Positions 48,973-57,100 of a DNA stretch of 64,000 nucleotides are shown here, piece after piece; within the stretch, counting starts at the first letter, position 1, and each line of letters starts with the position of its first letter. The stretch is from Rhodoferax sp. (GTDB taxonomy: Bacteria; Pseudomonadota; Gammaproteobacteria; Burkholderiales; Burkholderiaceae_C). Made by a program: the position numbers and the translations under genes. The stretch covers positions 1 to 64,000 of the forward strand of contig JAUXOA010000011.1 in the NCBI GenBank assembly GCA_030682475.1, in the 5' to 3' direction. The notes beneath the pieces were generated by a model. It ran no database searches and was not told the DNA's origin. It worked only from the letters and a program-made list of their open reading frames with translations.

Positions 48973-49311
48973 ATGCCTCAAGTAGCCTCAGCCCTGGAAG
49001 CCTTGCCCCCCGCCGCCGTAGCCGCGCTGCGCAAGCTTGGCGCCGACTTGGTCACCGCTCGCAAGCGGCGCAAGCAGTCGTTGCGCGCATGGGCTGTGCG
49101 GCTGGATGTGTCGGTTCCCACCTTGATGAAGATGGAAAAGGGCGACGCTGCGGTTTCGATAGGCGTGTACGCCACCGCGCTTTGGATCATTGGCCGCCAT
49201 GCAGCCCTGGGGGCTGTCGCTGAGCCGAAAGAGGATGTGGCTGCGCTCGAAAACGAGATCAGTGCAGCGGGGCAGCGGCAGCGCCGGGGTGGTGGAGCGC
49301 GCCATGGCTGA
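48973..49311 (+). CDS. HipB-like XRE-family antitoxin (second pair)
   Basis: A 112-residue XRE-type protein: helix-turn-helix from about residue 24 to 60 (DLVTARKRRKQSLRAWAVRLDVSVPTLMKMEKGDAAVS). The tail is rich in Gln, Arg and Gly. It overlaps the hipA-type gene by 8 bp, so translation is coupled. It is clearly related in layout to the first hipB but not a recent copy of it. A short, decayed piece of a similar gene occurs at 51549-51620. Confidence 0.82.
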   Translation: MPQVASALEALPPAAVAALRKLGADLVTARKRRKQSLRAWAVRLDVSVPTLMKMEKGDAAVSIGVYATALWIIGRHAALGAVAEPKEDVAALENEISAAGQRQRRGGGARHG

Positions 49312-50560
49312 CAAGATGACTGACAAATACGTTCCGCAAGATCGCCTGTTTCTCTGGTGGCTGGGAGACCCTGCCCAGCCTCGCCTGGTGGGTGAACTGG
49401 GCCAGGCCGCCGGGGGCCGGGCGGTGTCGTTGCGCTACGCGCCGGGCTGGCTGCAAGCGGGCTTCGCCCTGAGTGAAGACCTGCCGCTTGTTGACGAGCT
49501 GTTTGTGCCGCGTGAGAAAGATTGCGCAGTCGGCGCCGTTGACGATGCCCGTCCTGACCGCTGGGGCGAGCGGATCATCCGCAAGTTCGAGGCTTCGCCG
49601 CGGCTGTCGATTCTTGAGTTTCTGCTTTTTGCGGGCGACGACCGTTATGGCGCGCTGGGCGTCAGCCAGGGCGGCGATACCTACGCGCCGTGGCGCCGCG
49701 GCCCCATGCCCACGCTTGACAGTTTGCAGGAGATGGCTGCAGTCGTGCGCAAGGTTTTGGCCAACGAGGCGGTGCCCGAGCTGCAAAGGCGTCTGGTGCG
49801 GCCAGGCGCCTCACTGGGTGGCGCGCGCCCGAAGTCGCTGCTAGACATTGACGGCGAGCCCTGGCTGGTCAAGTTCTCCGAAGGCGAAGACATCGATACG
49901 CCGCTGATTGAGCACGCCACCATGACGCTGGCCCGGTCGTGCGGGGTGGAGGTGGCACAGACGCAGGCCTTGCCGGTTGGGGCTGGGCACGCCGTCGCGG
50001 TGCGCAGGTTTGACCGGGTCGGCCAGGCGCGGCTGCACGCCGTGTCGGCGCATGTCGCCTTGCGCGCCGCCGGGGAAGCGCTGGGTTACCCGCAACTGGC
50101 ACAGTTACTGCGCCGGGTGGCACCTGCCGATGCGATCCGCAGCCAGCAGGAGCAACTGTTCAGGCGCATGGTCTTCAACATCCTCATGGACAACACAGAC
50201 GATCATGAGAAGAACCATGCCCTGCTGCGGCAGGCCGACGGCCACTACCGGCTGTCGCCAGCGTTTGATGTGGTGCCCAGCGCCCAGGGCCTGGGCTACC
50301 AGGCGATAGGGGTGGGGAACGAGGGAACGGAGTCCACACTGGTCAACGCGCTGTCGCAGGCGCGCCAGTTCGGTCTGAAGACGGATGCGGCCCGCGCCAT
50401 CATCCAGAAGATCGCCAGCCGCGTTAGCGGCTGGAAAAAGCACTTCAAGGCCAAGGGGGTCGCTGGACAAGACATAGCCCTGCTGGCGCAGTACATCGAT
50501 GGTGACAAGCTGCGCCATCAGCGCGACGAGTTCGCAGCCCGCCATGCAGGCGGCGCTTAG
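49304..50560 (+). CDS. HipA-family kinase toxin (second pair)
   Basis: A 418-residue HipA-like kinase. It has DDARPDRWGERIIRK, the ATP loop GASLGGARPK (about residues 168-177), the catalytic NTDDHEKNH (about 297-305) and the metal Asp in LSPAFDVVPS (about 322). The ATG at 49304 overlaps the antitoxin gene and is preferred to the open frame further upstream. All motifs look intact. Its 3' end overlaps the converging PanE-like gene by 4 bp, so it may have been placed by insertion directly next to that gene. Confidence 0.85.
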   Translation: MADKMTDKYVPQDRLFLWWLGDPAQPRLVGELGQAAGGRAVSLRYAPGWLQAGFALSEDLPLVDELFVPREKDCAVGAVDDARPDRWGERIIRKFEASPRLSILEFLLFAGDDRYGALGVSQGGDTYAPWRRGPMPTLDSLQEMAAVVRKVLANEAVPELQRRLVRPGASLGGARPKSLLDIDGEPWLVKFSEGEDIDTPLIEHATMTLARSCGVEVAQTQALPVGAGHAVAVRRFDRVGQARLHAVSAHVALRAAGEALGYPQLAQLLRRVAPADAIRSQQEQLFRRMVFNILMDNTDDHEKNHALLRQADGHYRLSPAFDVVPSAQGLGYQAIGVGNEGTESTLVNALSQARQFGLKTDAARAIIQKIASRVSGWKKHFKAKGVAGQDIALLAQYIDGDKLRHQRDEFAARHAGGA

Positions 50561-51495
50561 GGCTTCCCCTCCATCAACTTCACCAACGCCCACAACACCC
50601 GATTGGCCGGCGTCGCAACGCCCAGCGCTTCGCCGCGCTGCACGATCAGGCCGTTGAGGTAGTCGATCTCGCTGCGCTTGCCACGCGCCAGGTCTTGCGC
50701 GGTCGATGAATACTGGCTGGGCATGGTCTCGGCGATCTTGCGGATGGCGGCATCCACGTCGCCCGTCACTTGCACGCCCTCGGCCTGGGCCACGGCCAGG
50801 CATTCGGCCACCACGTCGCGCATCACGTCCTTGATGCCCGCACCCGCCACCGTCTTGCCATAGGGCAACTGGGCGATGGCCGAGACGGCGTTGTAAGCGC
50901 AGTTGAGGATCAGCTTGGCCCACAGCGCACCGCGCACGTTGCTTGAGATTTCGGTGGGCACGCCAGCGGCGATCAGGGCTTGCGCCACCACTTCGCTGGC
51001 GCGGGAGGGCTCAATCACCAGCTCGCCGCGGCCGTGGTGCCTGACGTGGCCGGGGCCGCCCATTTCGGTGGCGACGTAAACCACGGCGGCGGCCACCGCA
51101 GTTCCGGTGAGCACGGTGCGCAGCCGGTCGGCGTTGTCCACGCCGTTTTGCAGGCACAGCACCAGCGCATCGGGCGCCAGGTGCGCTTGGATCTGGGCGC
51201 CGGCCGATTCGGTGTCGGTGGACTTGACGCAGAAGAGGACGAGGTTGGCGCCCTGTACCGCGCCAGGCTCGCTGCTGGCAGCCAGGCGCACGTGCTCGTC
51301 GAAGCTTGTGGTCTCCATGCGCAGGCCGTCTTTAGCTATGGCCTCCACATGCTGCGGCCGCGCGATCAGCACCACCTCATGCCCGGCGCGCGCCAGCATG
51401 CCGCCGTAGTAGCAGCCAACGGCACCCGCGCCCATCACGGCGACCTTGATGCCCTTTTTTGCTGCGTGTGGTTCGGTGAGCGGGACGTCGGCCAT
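50557..51495 (-). CDS. panE: 2-dehydropantoate 2-reductase family protein
   Basis: A 312-residue NADPH-dependent ketopantoate reductase-type enzyme. The Rossmann motif is AVMGAGAVGCYYGGMLARAGHEV. The conserved catalytic Lys lies in WAKLILNCAYNAVSAI, and the substrate block in SSTAQDLARGKRSEIDYLNG. It would make pantoate for coenzyme A synthesis. Several paralogues of this family act on other 2-keto acids, so the symbol is tentative. It converges with hipA. Confidence 0.82.
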   Translation of the reverse strand: MADVPLTEPHAAKKGIKVAVMGAGAVGCYYGGMLARAGHEVVLIARPQHVEAIAKDGLRMETTSFDEHVRLAASSEPGAVQGANLVLFCVKSTDTESAGAQIQAHLAPDALVLCLQNGVDNADRLRTVLTGTAVAAAVVYVATEMGGPGHVRHHGRGELVIEPSRASEVVAQALIAAGVPTEISSNVRGALWAKLILNCAYNAVSAIAQLPYGKTVAGAGIKDVMRDVVAECLAVAQAEGVQVTGDVDAAIRKIAETMPSQYSSTAQDLARGKRSEIDYLNGLIVQRGEALGVATPANRVLWALVKLMEGKP

Positions 51496-51548
51496 GGTGG
51501 AACTCTCATGTGTGGAACAGGTAACCGTATTCTAGGGATGGCCTCATT

Positions 51549-51620
51549 GCCGCGCCCAGCATCGCCGCTGCGTTGCGCAAGCCTGGCGCTGACTTGGCCA
51601 CGGCTCGCAAGCACCATACC
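51549..51620 (+). pseudogene. Decayed fragment of a hipB-like antitoxin gene
   Basis: In one frame this stretch reads AALRKPGADLATARKHH, nearly the same as AALRKLGADLVTARKRR in the antitoxin at 48973-49311. The similarity breaks off on both sides and there is no open gene around it. It lies in the 260-bp gap between panE and the tusE-like gene. This suggests an older hipBA copy, or the source of a duplication around panE. Confidence 0.6.
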
Positions 51621-51755
51621 CTCCCTGTGGCAGGGCTACTTGGGCTGCCAGCGGGTTGAATTTTGTATCCGTATTACAGTTGGCCTTGACAACACCATCA
51701 CGTCAAACGATAGTGCGGCTGGGGTGTGGATGAATAATTTCAAATTCAGAACGGA

Positions 51756-52058
51756 ATGACCAATATGAATCTTCCAGAGCGCGACGGCGACGGTTATCTC
51801 ACCGACATGAGTGTGTGGACCGAGGAGATTGGCTTGGCCATGGCGCAAGCCGACGACTATGCGCTTGATGATGCCAAATGGGCCCAAATCATGAAAGCCC
51901 GTGACTATTACGAAGAGTTCGGCAGCGTGCCCCCGATTCGCAAGTTCGCCAAATACCTGAACGAAGAACAAAACACCGTATTCAAGCTCTGGATGACCGG
52001 CCCGATGAAGCCGATCACCAAGTACGGCGGTATGCCCAAGCCGACCGGCTGCGTTTAA
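51756..52058 (+). CDS. tusE: TusE/DsrC-family sulfur relay protein
   Basis: A 100-residue protein of the DsrC/TusE family. It has DGYLTDMSVWTEEIGLAMA, then WAQIMKARDYYEEFGSVPPIRKF and the C-terminal arm MPKPTGCV. The penultimate Cys that carries persulfide is present, but no second Cys stands 11 residues before it, so it is TusE-like rather than a dissimilatory DsrC. TusE passes sulfur to MnmA for tRNA 2-thiouridine. No tusBCD genes are close. It converges with, and overlaps by 4 bp, the thioredoxin-like gene. Confidence 0.85.
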   Translation: MTNMNLPERDGDGYLTDMSVWTEEIGLAMAQADDYALDDAKWAQIMKARDYYEEFGSVPPIRKFAKYLNEEQNTVFKLWMTGPMKPITKYGGMPKPTGCV

Positions 52059-52420
52059 TTCAATTTGGCCCGAATCCTGGCGAGCAGGTCCGCCACCGGG
52101 CGACTGGCGAGCACGGGCGCGCCAGCGTCCTGGGTCTGGGCGCGGATCAGTCGCTCCAGCGTCTCAAGCTGGGGCGTCACCGGGCCAAAAAAGCGGGGCG
52201 CGTCGCCCACGGCCAGCAGCAGGGTCGGAAAGTCCTCCACGTCCAGCGGGTGCAGCAGGTCGGCATCGTCTTCCACGTCAATCCAGAGAAATCGCGCCTG
52301 CGGAAAGTGGGACTGCACCTGTAAGAAGCGACTGCGGTAATCGCCACAGACACCACACCACTCGGCGCACAGGCAGACAACGAGAACAGCGCTTGGCAGT
52401 GTCGGGTTTTCAGGGTTCAT
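52055..52420 (-). CDS. Thioredoxin-like protein
   Basis: A 121-residue thioredoxin-fold protein with the active-site motif AEWCGVCGDY near residue 22, DVEDDADLLHPLDVEDFPTLLL (the conserved cis-proline region) and no signal peptide. It should be a cytosolic thiol-disulfide protein. The ATG at 52418-52420 gives a normal thioredoxin length; the longer open frame is unsupported. It faces the TusE-like gene, so a shared sulfur role is possible but not shown. Confidence 0.78.
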   Translation of the reverse strand: MNPENPTLPSAVLVVCLCAEWCGVCGDYRSRFLQVQSHFPQARFLWIDVEDDADLLHPLDVEDFPTLLLAVGDAPRFFGPVTPQLETLERLIRAQTQDAGAPVLASRPVADLLARIRAKLN

Positions 52421-52550
52421 GGGATGCTGATGGTAAAAATCGTTATTCACATTTTGCGATAAAAACCCGCTCGACGGCATATACCACGGCAACCGTCTGG
52501 TTCGTGTCGGGACTGCCACCGACATGCATGTTTGCATCACTTTGCAGGCG

Positions 52551-53210
52551 TCAAACGGATAAGCCACAGCCCCGCAAAATCAGCGCCACCACATGCTCGG
52601 TGGCACGGGCATGGTCTGGCGCGCTCAGCTCCTGGAGCCCCAGCACGGCACGCACTTGCACATCAAAGTCGGCATAGGTCTGGGTCGCAGCCCAGATGGT
52701 AAAGAACAGGTGCACCGGGTCCACCGGCGCCATACGCCCGGCGGCAATCCAGCCGTCGATCACAGCGGCCTTGGCTAGCACCATCTCGCGCAACTCGGTC
52801 GCCAGCAGGGCTTTGACAATCGGTGCGCCATGCAGGAGCTCGTTGGCGAATACCTTGGAGGCGTGCGGCCGCTGTTCTGAGAGGGCCATTTTGTCGCGGA
52901 TATAACGTTCAATCGCCGCTCTCGGGTCGGCCTGGGGGGTGATGCCATGGGTCGGCAGCAGCCAGTCTTTCAGGGTGCGCGCCAGCACGGTGCGGTAGAG
53001 CTCCTGCTTGTTGCCGAAGTAGTAGTGCAGATTGGCCTTGGGCAGGCCCGCGGCTTCGGCGATCGCCGCCATGGTGGTGCCACCAAAGCCGGCACCGGCA
53101 AACACGCGCTCGGCGGCAGCCAGTATCAAGGCCTCGTTGGCCTGGCGAATGGCGCCTTTGGACGCTTCGTCGCTCGCGTCAGAAGGCGTGCTGCGGGAAA
53201 GTGGCGTCAT
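52551..53210 (-). CDS. rutR: RutR-like TetR-family regulator of pyrimidine use
   Basis: A 219-residue TetR regulator. The DNA-binding region is AAERVFAGAGFGGTTMAAIAEAAGLPKANLHYYFGNK. The C-terminal domain follows E. coli RutR closely in order and wording: IERYIRDKMALSEQRPHASK, FANELLHGAPIV, VIDGWIAAGRMAPVDPVHLFF, IWAATQTYADF. RutR senses uracil and controls pyrimidine breakdown genes. It is the last gene of the ABC operon (64 bp after the binding protein gene). RutR-like palindromes precede that operon and preT. Confidence 0.85.
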   Translation of the reverse strand: MTPLSRSTPSDASDEASKGAIRQANEALILAAAERVFAGAGFGGTTMAAIAEAAGLPKANLHYYFGNKQELYRTVLARTLKDWLLPTHGITPQADPRAAIERYIRDKMALSEQRPHASKVFANELLHGAPIVKALLATELREMVLAKAAVIDGWIAAGRMAPVDPVHLFFTIWAATQTYADFDVQVRAVLGLQELSAPDHARATEHVVALILRGCGLSV

Positions 53211-53274
53211 CGTGTGCAGGAAAAAAGGGGCCGTACCCGTTCGGATAAGACCCCTGCTTGCAGAAAACAGCAAT

Positions 53275-54288
53275 TTACTTGGTGGCAGCTTCCCACACCA
53301 CATGCGAGTAAGCCGCTTTGCCCGGATCTTTCTTGATCACCGGTGAGCTGCCCGCGGCCAGCAGCACCTTGACGGTGCGCTCATAAGCGGTCGGCTCCAG
53401 GTAGCCCATTTTTTTGGTGCCTGCCGTGGTGATGAGTTTGGCCACATTGTCCATCTGGCGCTTTTGCACCTTCTCGGACGCGCTGCCGGAGGTGTCCGCC
53501 GCCACCACGATCTTGGCCGCTTCAGCCGGGTTCTTCACGGCGTCGTTCCAGCCCTTGAAGGTGGCTTTGAGGAACTTGCCCATGCGCGCCACAAAGGCCG
53601 GGTCTTTCAGCTTGGACTCCAGCACATAGAGGCCGTCTTCGAGCGAGGCAACGCCTTCTTTTTCATAGAAGAAAGTCACCAGGTCGCTCTCCTTGACGCC
53701 GGCGTCCACCACTTGCCAGTACTCGTTGTAAATCATGGTGGAAATGCACGCCGCCTGGTTCTGCAACAGCGGGTCAACGTTGAAGCCCTGCTTGAGAATC
53801 TTGATGTCGGAGTCCTTGTAGCCCAGCTTGGCCATCCAGTTCAGGAACGGGTACTCGTTGCCGCCGTACCAGACGCCCAGGGTTTTGCCCTTGAAATCTT
53901 TCGGGCTGGTCACACCACTGGATTTTTTGCAGGTCAGCATCAGGCCCGACTGGTTGAACACCTGGGCGATATTGACCAGCGGTACACCGGCTTCGCGCGC
54001 GGCGAGGGCGTCGGGCATCCAGTTCACCACCACGTCGGCGCCATTGCCGGCAATCACTTGCACCGGTGAAATGTCGGGGCCACCGGGTTTGATCGTCACG
54101 TCCAGACCTTCGGCCTTGTAATAGCCTTTGGCCTGGGCCACGTAGTAACCGGCGAACTGCGCTTGCGGCAGCCACTTGAGCTGGACGGTGACCTTGTCAG
54201 CCGCGCTGGCATTGACGCCGACGGTCGCACCGCAGACGGCCAGCACCGCCGCCAGCAGGCTGCTGGTGACTTTGGAAGAACGAATCAT
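53275..54288 (-). CDS. NMT1/ThiY-type ABC transporter binding protein, possible pyrimidine ligand
   Basis: A 337-residue periplasmic protein with a signal peptide (MIRSSKVTSSLLAAVLAVCG, cleavage near ASA-AD). It is of the NMT1/SsuA/ThiY type: VQLKWLPQAQFAGYYVAQAKG, GGPDISPVQVIAGNGADVVV. The ATG has a clear AAGGAG site. It is co-oriented with two permeases, an ATPase and the rutR-like gene. Classical ligands of the family are HMP-pyrimidines, nitrate, sulfonates or taurine; the RutR-like control suggests a pyrimidine or breakdown product. Confidence 0.86.
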   Translation of the reverse strand: MIRSSKVTSSLLAAVLAVCGATVGVNASAADKVTVQLKWLPQAQFAGYYVAQAKGYYKAEGLDVTIKPGGPDISPVQVIAGNGADVVVNWMPDALAAREAGVPLVNIAQVFNQSGLMLTCKKSSGVTSPKDFKGKTLGVWYGGNEYPFLNWMAKLGYKDSDIKILKQGFNVDPLLQNQAACISTMIYNEYWQVVDAGVKESDLVTFFYEKEGVASLEDGLYVLESKLKDPAFVARMGKFLKATFKGWNDAVKNPAEAAKIVVAADTSGSASEKVQKRQMDNVAKLITTAGTKKMGYLEPTAYERTVKVLLAAGSSPVIKKDPGKAAYSHVVWEAATK

Positions 54289-54316
54289 GGAAAGCTCCTT
54301 GGGTTGGGGGGAAAAA

Positions 54317-55264
54317 TTAACCTTCACGCACCGACGGGTGCCAGAATGCGGCACGCCGTTCAAGTTGCACCAGCAAAGCATACGCTACTGAACCGGTCAC
54401 AGCGGCCACCACAATGGCGCCCCAGACCAGCGGCATGTTCATGCGCGCGGCTTCGGTCGAAATACGAAAACCCAGCCCCGTCGTGGGCGAGCCAAAAAAC
54501 TCGGCCACAATGCCACCGATCAGGGCCAGCGTGGCATTGACCTTGAGCGCGCCAAACATGAAGGGCAGCGCGGCCGGCAAGCGCAGGGCCAGCAGGGTGC
54601 GGCTGTAGCTGGCGGCGTAGCTGACCATCAGCTCACGCTCCAGTTTGCCGGCCGCCTTGAGCCCGGCCAGCGTGGATACCAGCATCGGGAAAAACGTCAT
54701 CAGCACCACCACCGCCGCTTTGGACTGCCACTCAAAACCAAACCACATCACGGCAATCGGTGCCACCGCCACCAGCGGGATGGCGCTGGTCAAGGACGCA
54801 ATGGGCAACAAGCCGCGCTGCAAAAAAGGCAGACGGTCAATCGCCACCGCCACGGCAAAACCCAGGCCCGAGCCCAGCGCCCAGCCAATCAGCACCGCCT
54901 TGAGCACGGTTTGCACAAAGTCGCCCCACAGGGTGGGCCCATGGCTGGCAATCGATTGCAGGATCAGACTCGGCGGCGGCAACAGGACTTTGGGCACCTC
55001 AAACGCCAGCACCAGCAGTTGCCAGAAATAGACCACCCACAAGCCAAACAGGGCCGCTGTCAGCATGCCGTAAATGCGGCCGCCGTCGAGTGCCGCCAGG
55101 CGCCGGATGGACTGCACGGCCAGCAGCGCCAGCATGATGGTGGCCAGCCAGAACAGCGGCGTCGGTGCCGCAGCACCGGTGGCAGCGGGCAACTGCAGCA
55201 GCAGCGCAGCGCCCGCCAGGCAGGCCAGCACAAACAGCGCGGTGAATCGGGTGGACTGCTTCAT
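54317..55264 (-). CDS. ABC transporter permease (SsuC/ThiX type), second
   Basis: A 315-residue permease with about seven hydrophobic segments. The first part (to about residue 65) is an extra pair of helices not needed for the family core. The BPD_transp_1 block appears as SYAASYSRTLLALRLPAALPFMFGALK, the ATPase-facing EAA loop. It overlaps the other permease by 4 bp upstream and precedes the binding protein by 28 bp. Confidence 0.88.
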   Translation of the reverse strand: MKQSTRFTALFVLACLAGAALLLQLPAATGAAAPTPLFWLATIMLALLAVQSIRRLAALDGGRIYGMLTAALFGLWVVYFWQLLVLAFEVPKVLLPPPSLILQSIASHGPTLWGDFVQTVLKAVLIGWALGSGLGFAVAVAIDRLPFLQRGLLPIASLTSAIPLVAVAPIAVMWFGFEWQSKAAVVVLMTFFPMLVSTLAGLKAAGKLERELMVSYAASYSRTLLALRLPAALPFMFGALKVNATLALIGGIVAEFFGSPTTGLGFRISTEAARMNMPLVWGAIVVAAVTGSVAYALLVQLERRAAFWHPSVREG

Positions 55265-56160
55265 GGCTGATGCCGGTGCCGCAGCACCAGCCGTTCGACA
55301 AAGGCCACCACGCTAGTAAGCGCCAACCCCAACAGGGCCGACATGACCAGCGCCGACCAGATTTGCACCGTGTTGCCGTAATAAGAGCCGGTCAGCAGGC
55401 GCGCGCCCAGTCCGGCTTGTGCGCCGGTGGGCAGTTCGGCCACCATGGCGCCCACCAGGCCAGCCGCAATGCCGACCCGCAGGGCCGGAAACAAAAAGGG
55501 CAAGGCGGCAGGCAAGCGCAACAGCCACAGAGCCTGCCAGCGGCTGGCGGCATAGGTGTGCAACATCTCGGTCTCGATGCGCTGCGGTGAGCGCAAGCCC
55601 TGCACCATGGCGACCGTGACCGGGAAAAAGCACAGGTACATGGCGATCACCGCTTTGGGCGCGACCCCGGCAAACCCGAGACTGCCCAGAATTACCAGCA
55701 CGATGGGCGCAATCGCCAGCACTGGCACCGTTTGCGAGGCCACGATCCAGGGCAGCAAGGCGCGGTCCAGCGTGCGCGAATGAACAATGCACACCGACAG
55801 GAACAAACCCAGCAGGGTGCCCATCACAAAACCCCAGAGCGTAGACTCGGCCGTGACGGCCACGTGGAACAACAGGTTGCGCGGCGAGTCCAGCGGCCAG
55901 TCCAGCAGGCTGGACCAGAGATCGAGCGCCACCTGATGCGGCGCCGGCAGCACCGGGCGCTGCATCGCCATGGTGGCGCTCAGCAGGTCTTGCCAGCCCC
56001 ACGCCCCAGCCTCGGGCAGCACGCGCTCTATCGCGCCGGGCGCATTGAGCACCCAGGCGCCGCCGTACCAGGCCAGCAGCAGCGCCAGCAACAGCACCGT
56101 CACCGGCAACCCCTGTAGCCTGAAGCGCGCCATGACAGCTTTGAAAACGGGCTCAGTCAT
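55261..56160 (-). CDS. ABC transporter permease (SsuC/ThiX type), first
   Basis: A 299-residue permease. EAA loop HTYAASRWQALWLLRLPAALPFLFPALRV and LVGAMVAELPTGAQAGLGARLL are typical of the nitrate/taurine/thiamine-precursor importers. Start ATG 56160 overlaps the ATPase gene by 8 bp. Two dissimilar permeases indicate a heterodimeric channel. Confidence 0.88.
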   Translation of the reverse strand: MTEPVFKAVMARFRLQGLPVTVLLLALLLAWYGGAWVLNAPGAIERVLPEAGAWGWQDLLSATMAMQRPVLPAPHQVALDLWSSLLDWPLDSPRNLLFHVAVTAESTLWGFVMGTLLGLFLSVCIVHSRTLDRALLPWIVASQTVPVLAIAPIVLVILGSLGFAGVAPKAVIAMYLCFFPVTVAMVQGLRSPQRIETEMLHTYAASRWQALWLLRLPAALPFLFPALRVGIAAGLVGAMVAELPTGAQAGLGARLLTGSYYGNTVQIWSALVMSALLGLALTSVVAFVERLVLRHRHQP

Positions 56161-56980
56161 GGTGGCCCTCGGCCAGCGCCTCGCGCACCGCGTGCGCCAC
56201 TTCAATAAAGGCCGTGCTGTCGCGCAAACCCAGGTGCCGCTCATCCGGCAGCGGTGAGTCGATCACCCGGACAATGCGCCCCGGACGCGGCGACATCACC
56301 ACGATGCGGGTGGCCAGGTAGACCGCCTCGGCAATCGAGTGCGTGACAAACAGCACGGTGCGGCGTTCGCGCTGCCAAAGCTGCTGCAGTTGCTCGTTGA
56401 GCCGGTCACGCGTGATCTCATCGAGTGCACCAAAGGGTTCGTCCATCATCAAAATCTTCGGCTCGAACGACAAGGCGCGCGCAATCGACACCCGCTGCTG
56501 CATCCCGCCGGAAAGTTGCCAGGGGTACTTTTGCTCAAAGCCGGTCAGCCCGACACGGGCCAGTTGCTCCAGTGCGATGGCCTTGCTGTCGGCGCGGGAG
56601 CGGCCCTGAATTTGCAGCGGCAAGGTGACGTTGGCCAGCACCGTGCGCCACGGAAACAGCGCCGGTGACTGAAACACATAGCCGTAAGCGCGTGCCAGCC
56701 GCGCTTCGTGCGCAGTGACGCCATTGACCAGCACCTGCCCGGCGCTGATTTTTTCCAGATCGGCAATCACGCGCATCAAGGTGGTCTTGCCGCAACCCGA
56801 GGGGCCAATCAACGCGACGAACTCGCCTTCGCGGATGTCAAGGTCAATGTCCTCAAGCGCGTGCACCGGTGCATCGCTCGCCTGGTAGATGACGCTGGCG
56901 TTGCGGACTTCAACCGCCAGTCGCGTGCTGACCAAAGGGGCGGTAGCCGGCGACCTTGACGGCACTTCAGGATTGTTCAT
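56153..56980 (-). CDS. ABC transporter ATP-binding protein (SsuB/ThiZ type)
   Basis: A 275-residue ATPase. Walker A GPSGCGKTT (Lys65), signature LSGGMQQRVSIARAL, Walker B ILMMDEPFGALDEITR, and H-loop LFVTHSIAEAVYLA. It is the first gene of the operon ATPase-permease-permease-binding protein-rutR. A RutR-like palindrome lies 44 bp upstream, consistent with autoregulation of the entire unit. Confidence 0.9.
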   Translation of the reverse strand: MNNPEVPSRSPATAPLVSTRLAVEVRNASVIYQASDAPVHALEDIDLDIREGEFVALIGPSGCGKTTLMRVIADLEKISAGQVLVNGVTAHEARLARAYGYVFQSPALFPWRTVLANVTLPLQIQGRSRADSKAIALEQLARVGLTGFEQKYPWQLSGGMQQRVSIARALSFEPKILMMDEPFGALDEITRDRLNEQLQQLWQRERRTVLFVTHSIAEAVYLATRIVVMSPRPGRIVRVIDSPLPDERHLGLRDSTAFIEVAHAVREALAEGHHD

Positions 56981-57023
56981 TGACACGCGAAAAAGTAGAG
57001 GGGACTGCACCACAAAAAAGAAA

Positions 57024-57039
57024 CTAACCGATTGGTCAA
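57024..57039. promoter_or_regulatory. RutR-like operator upstream of the ABC operon
   Basis: Read on the reverse strand it is TTGACCAATCGGTTAG, matching the site before preT at 14 of 16 positions and one half of the RutR palindrome exactly. It lies 44 bp before the ATPase start, the same distance as at preT. Control by the RutR-like protein of this operon is inferred. Confidence 0.6.
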
Positions 57040-57100
57040 CTTATTCTAGCGATGCAAGCCAGTTTCGTGCCATAAATATCATCAGGGTTTGTACTGGCCC

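Noticed and set aside
51537-51759. Forward frame beginning MASLPRPASPLRC and ending in an ATGA overlap with the tusE-like gene
   Set aside because: The protein has no family features, and the DNA here matches a hipB-like gene in a different frame, so the open frame is accidental.
53960-53990. TTGACCAGCGGT, similar to half of a RutR site, inside the ABC binding-protein gene
   Set aside because: It lies in coding sequence and the second half does not match; regarded as chance.
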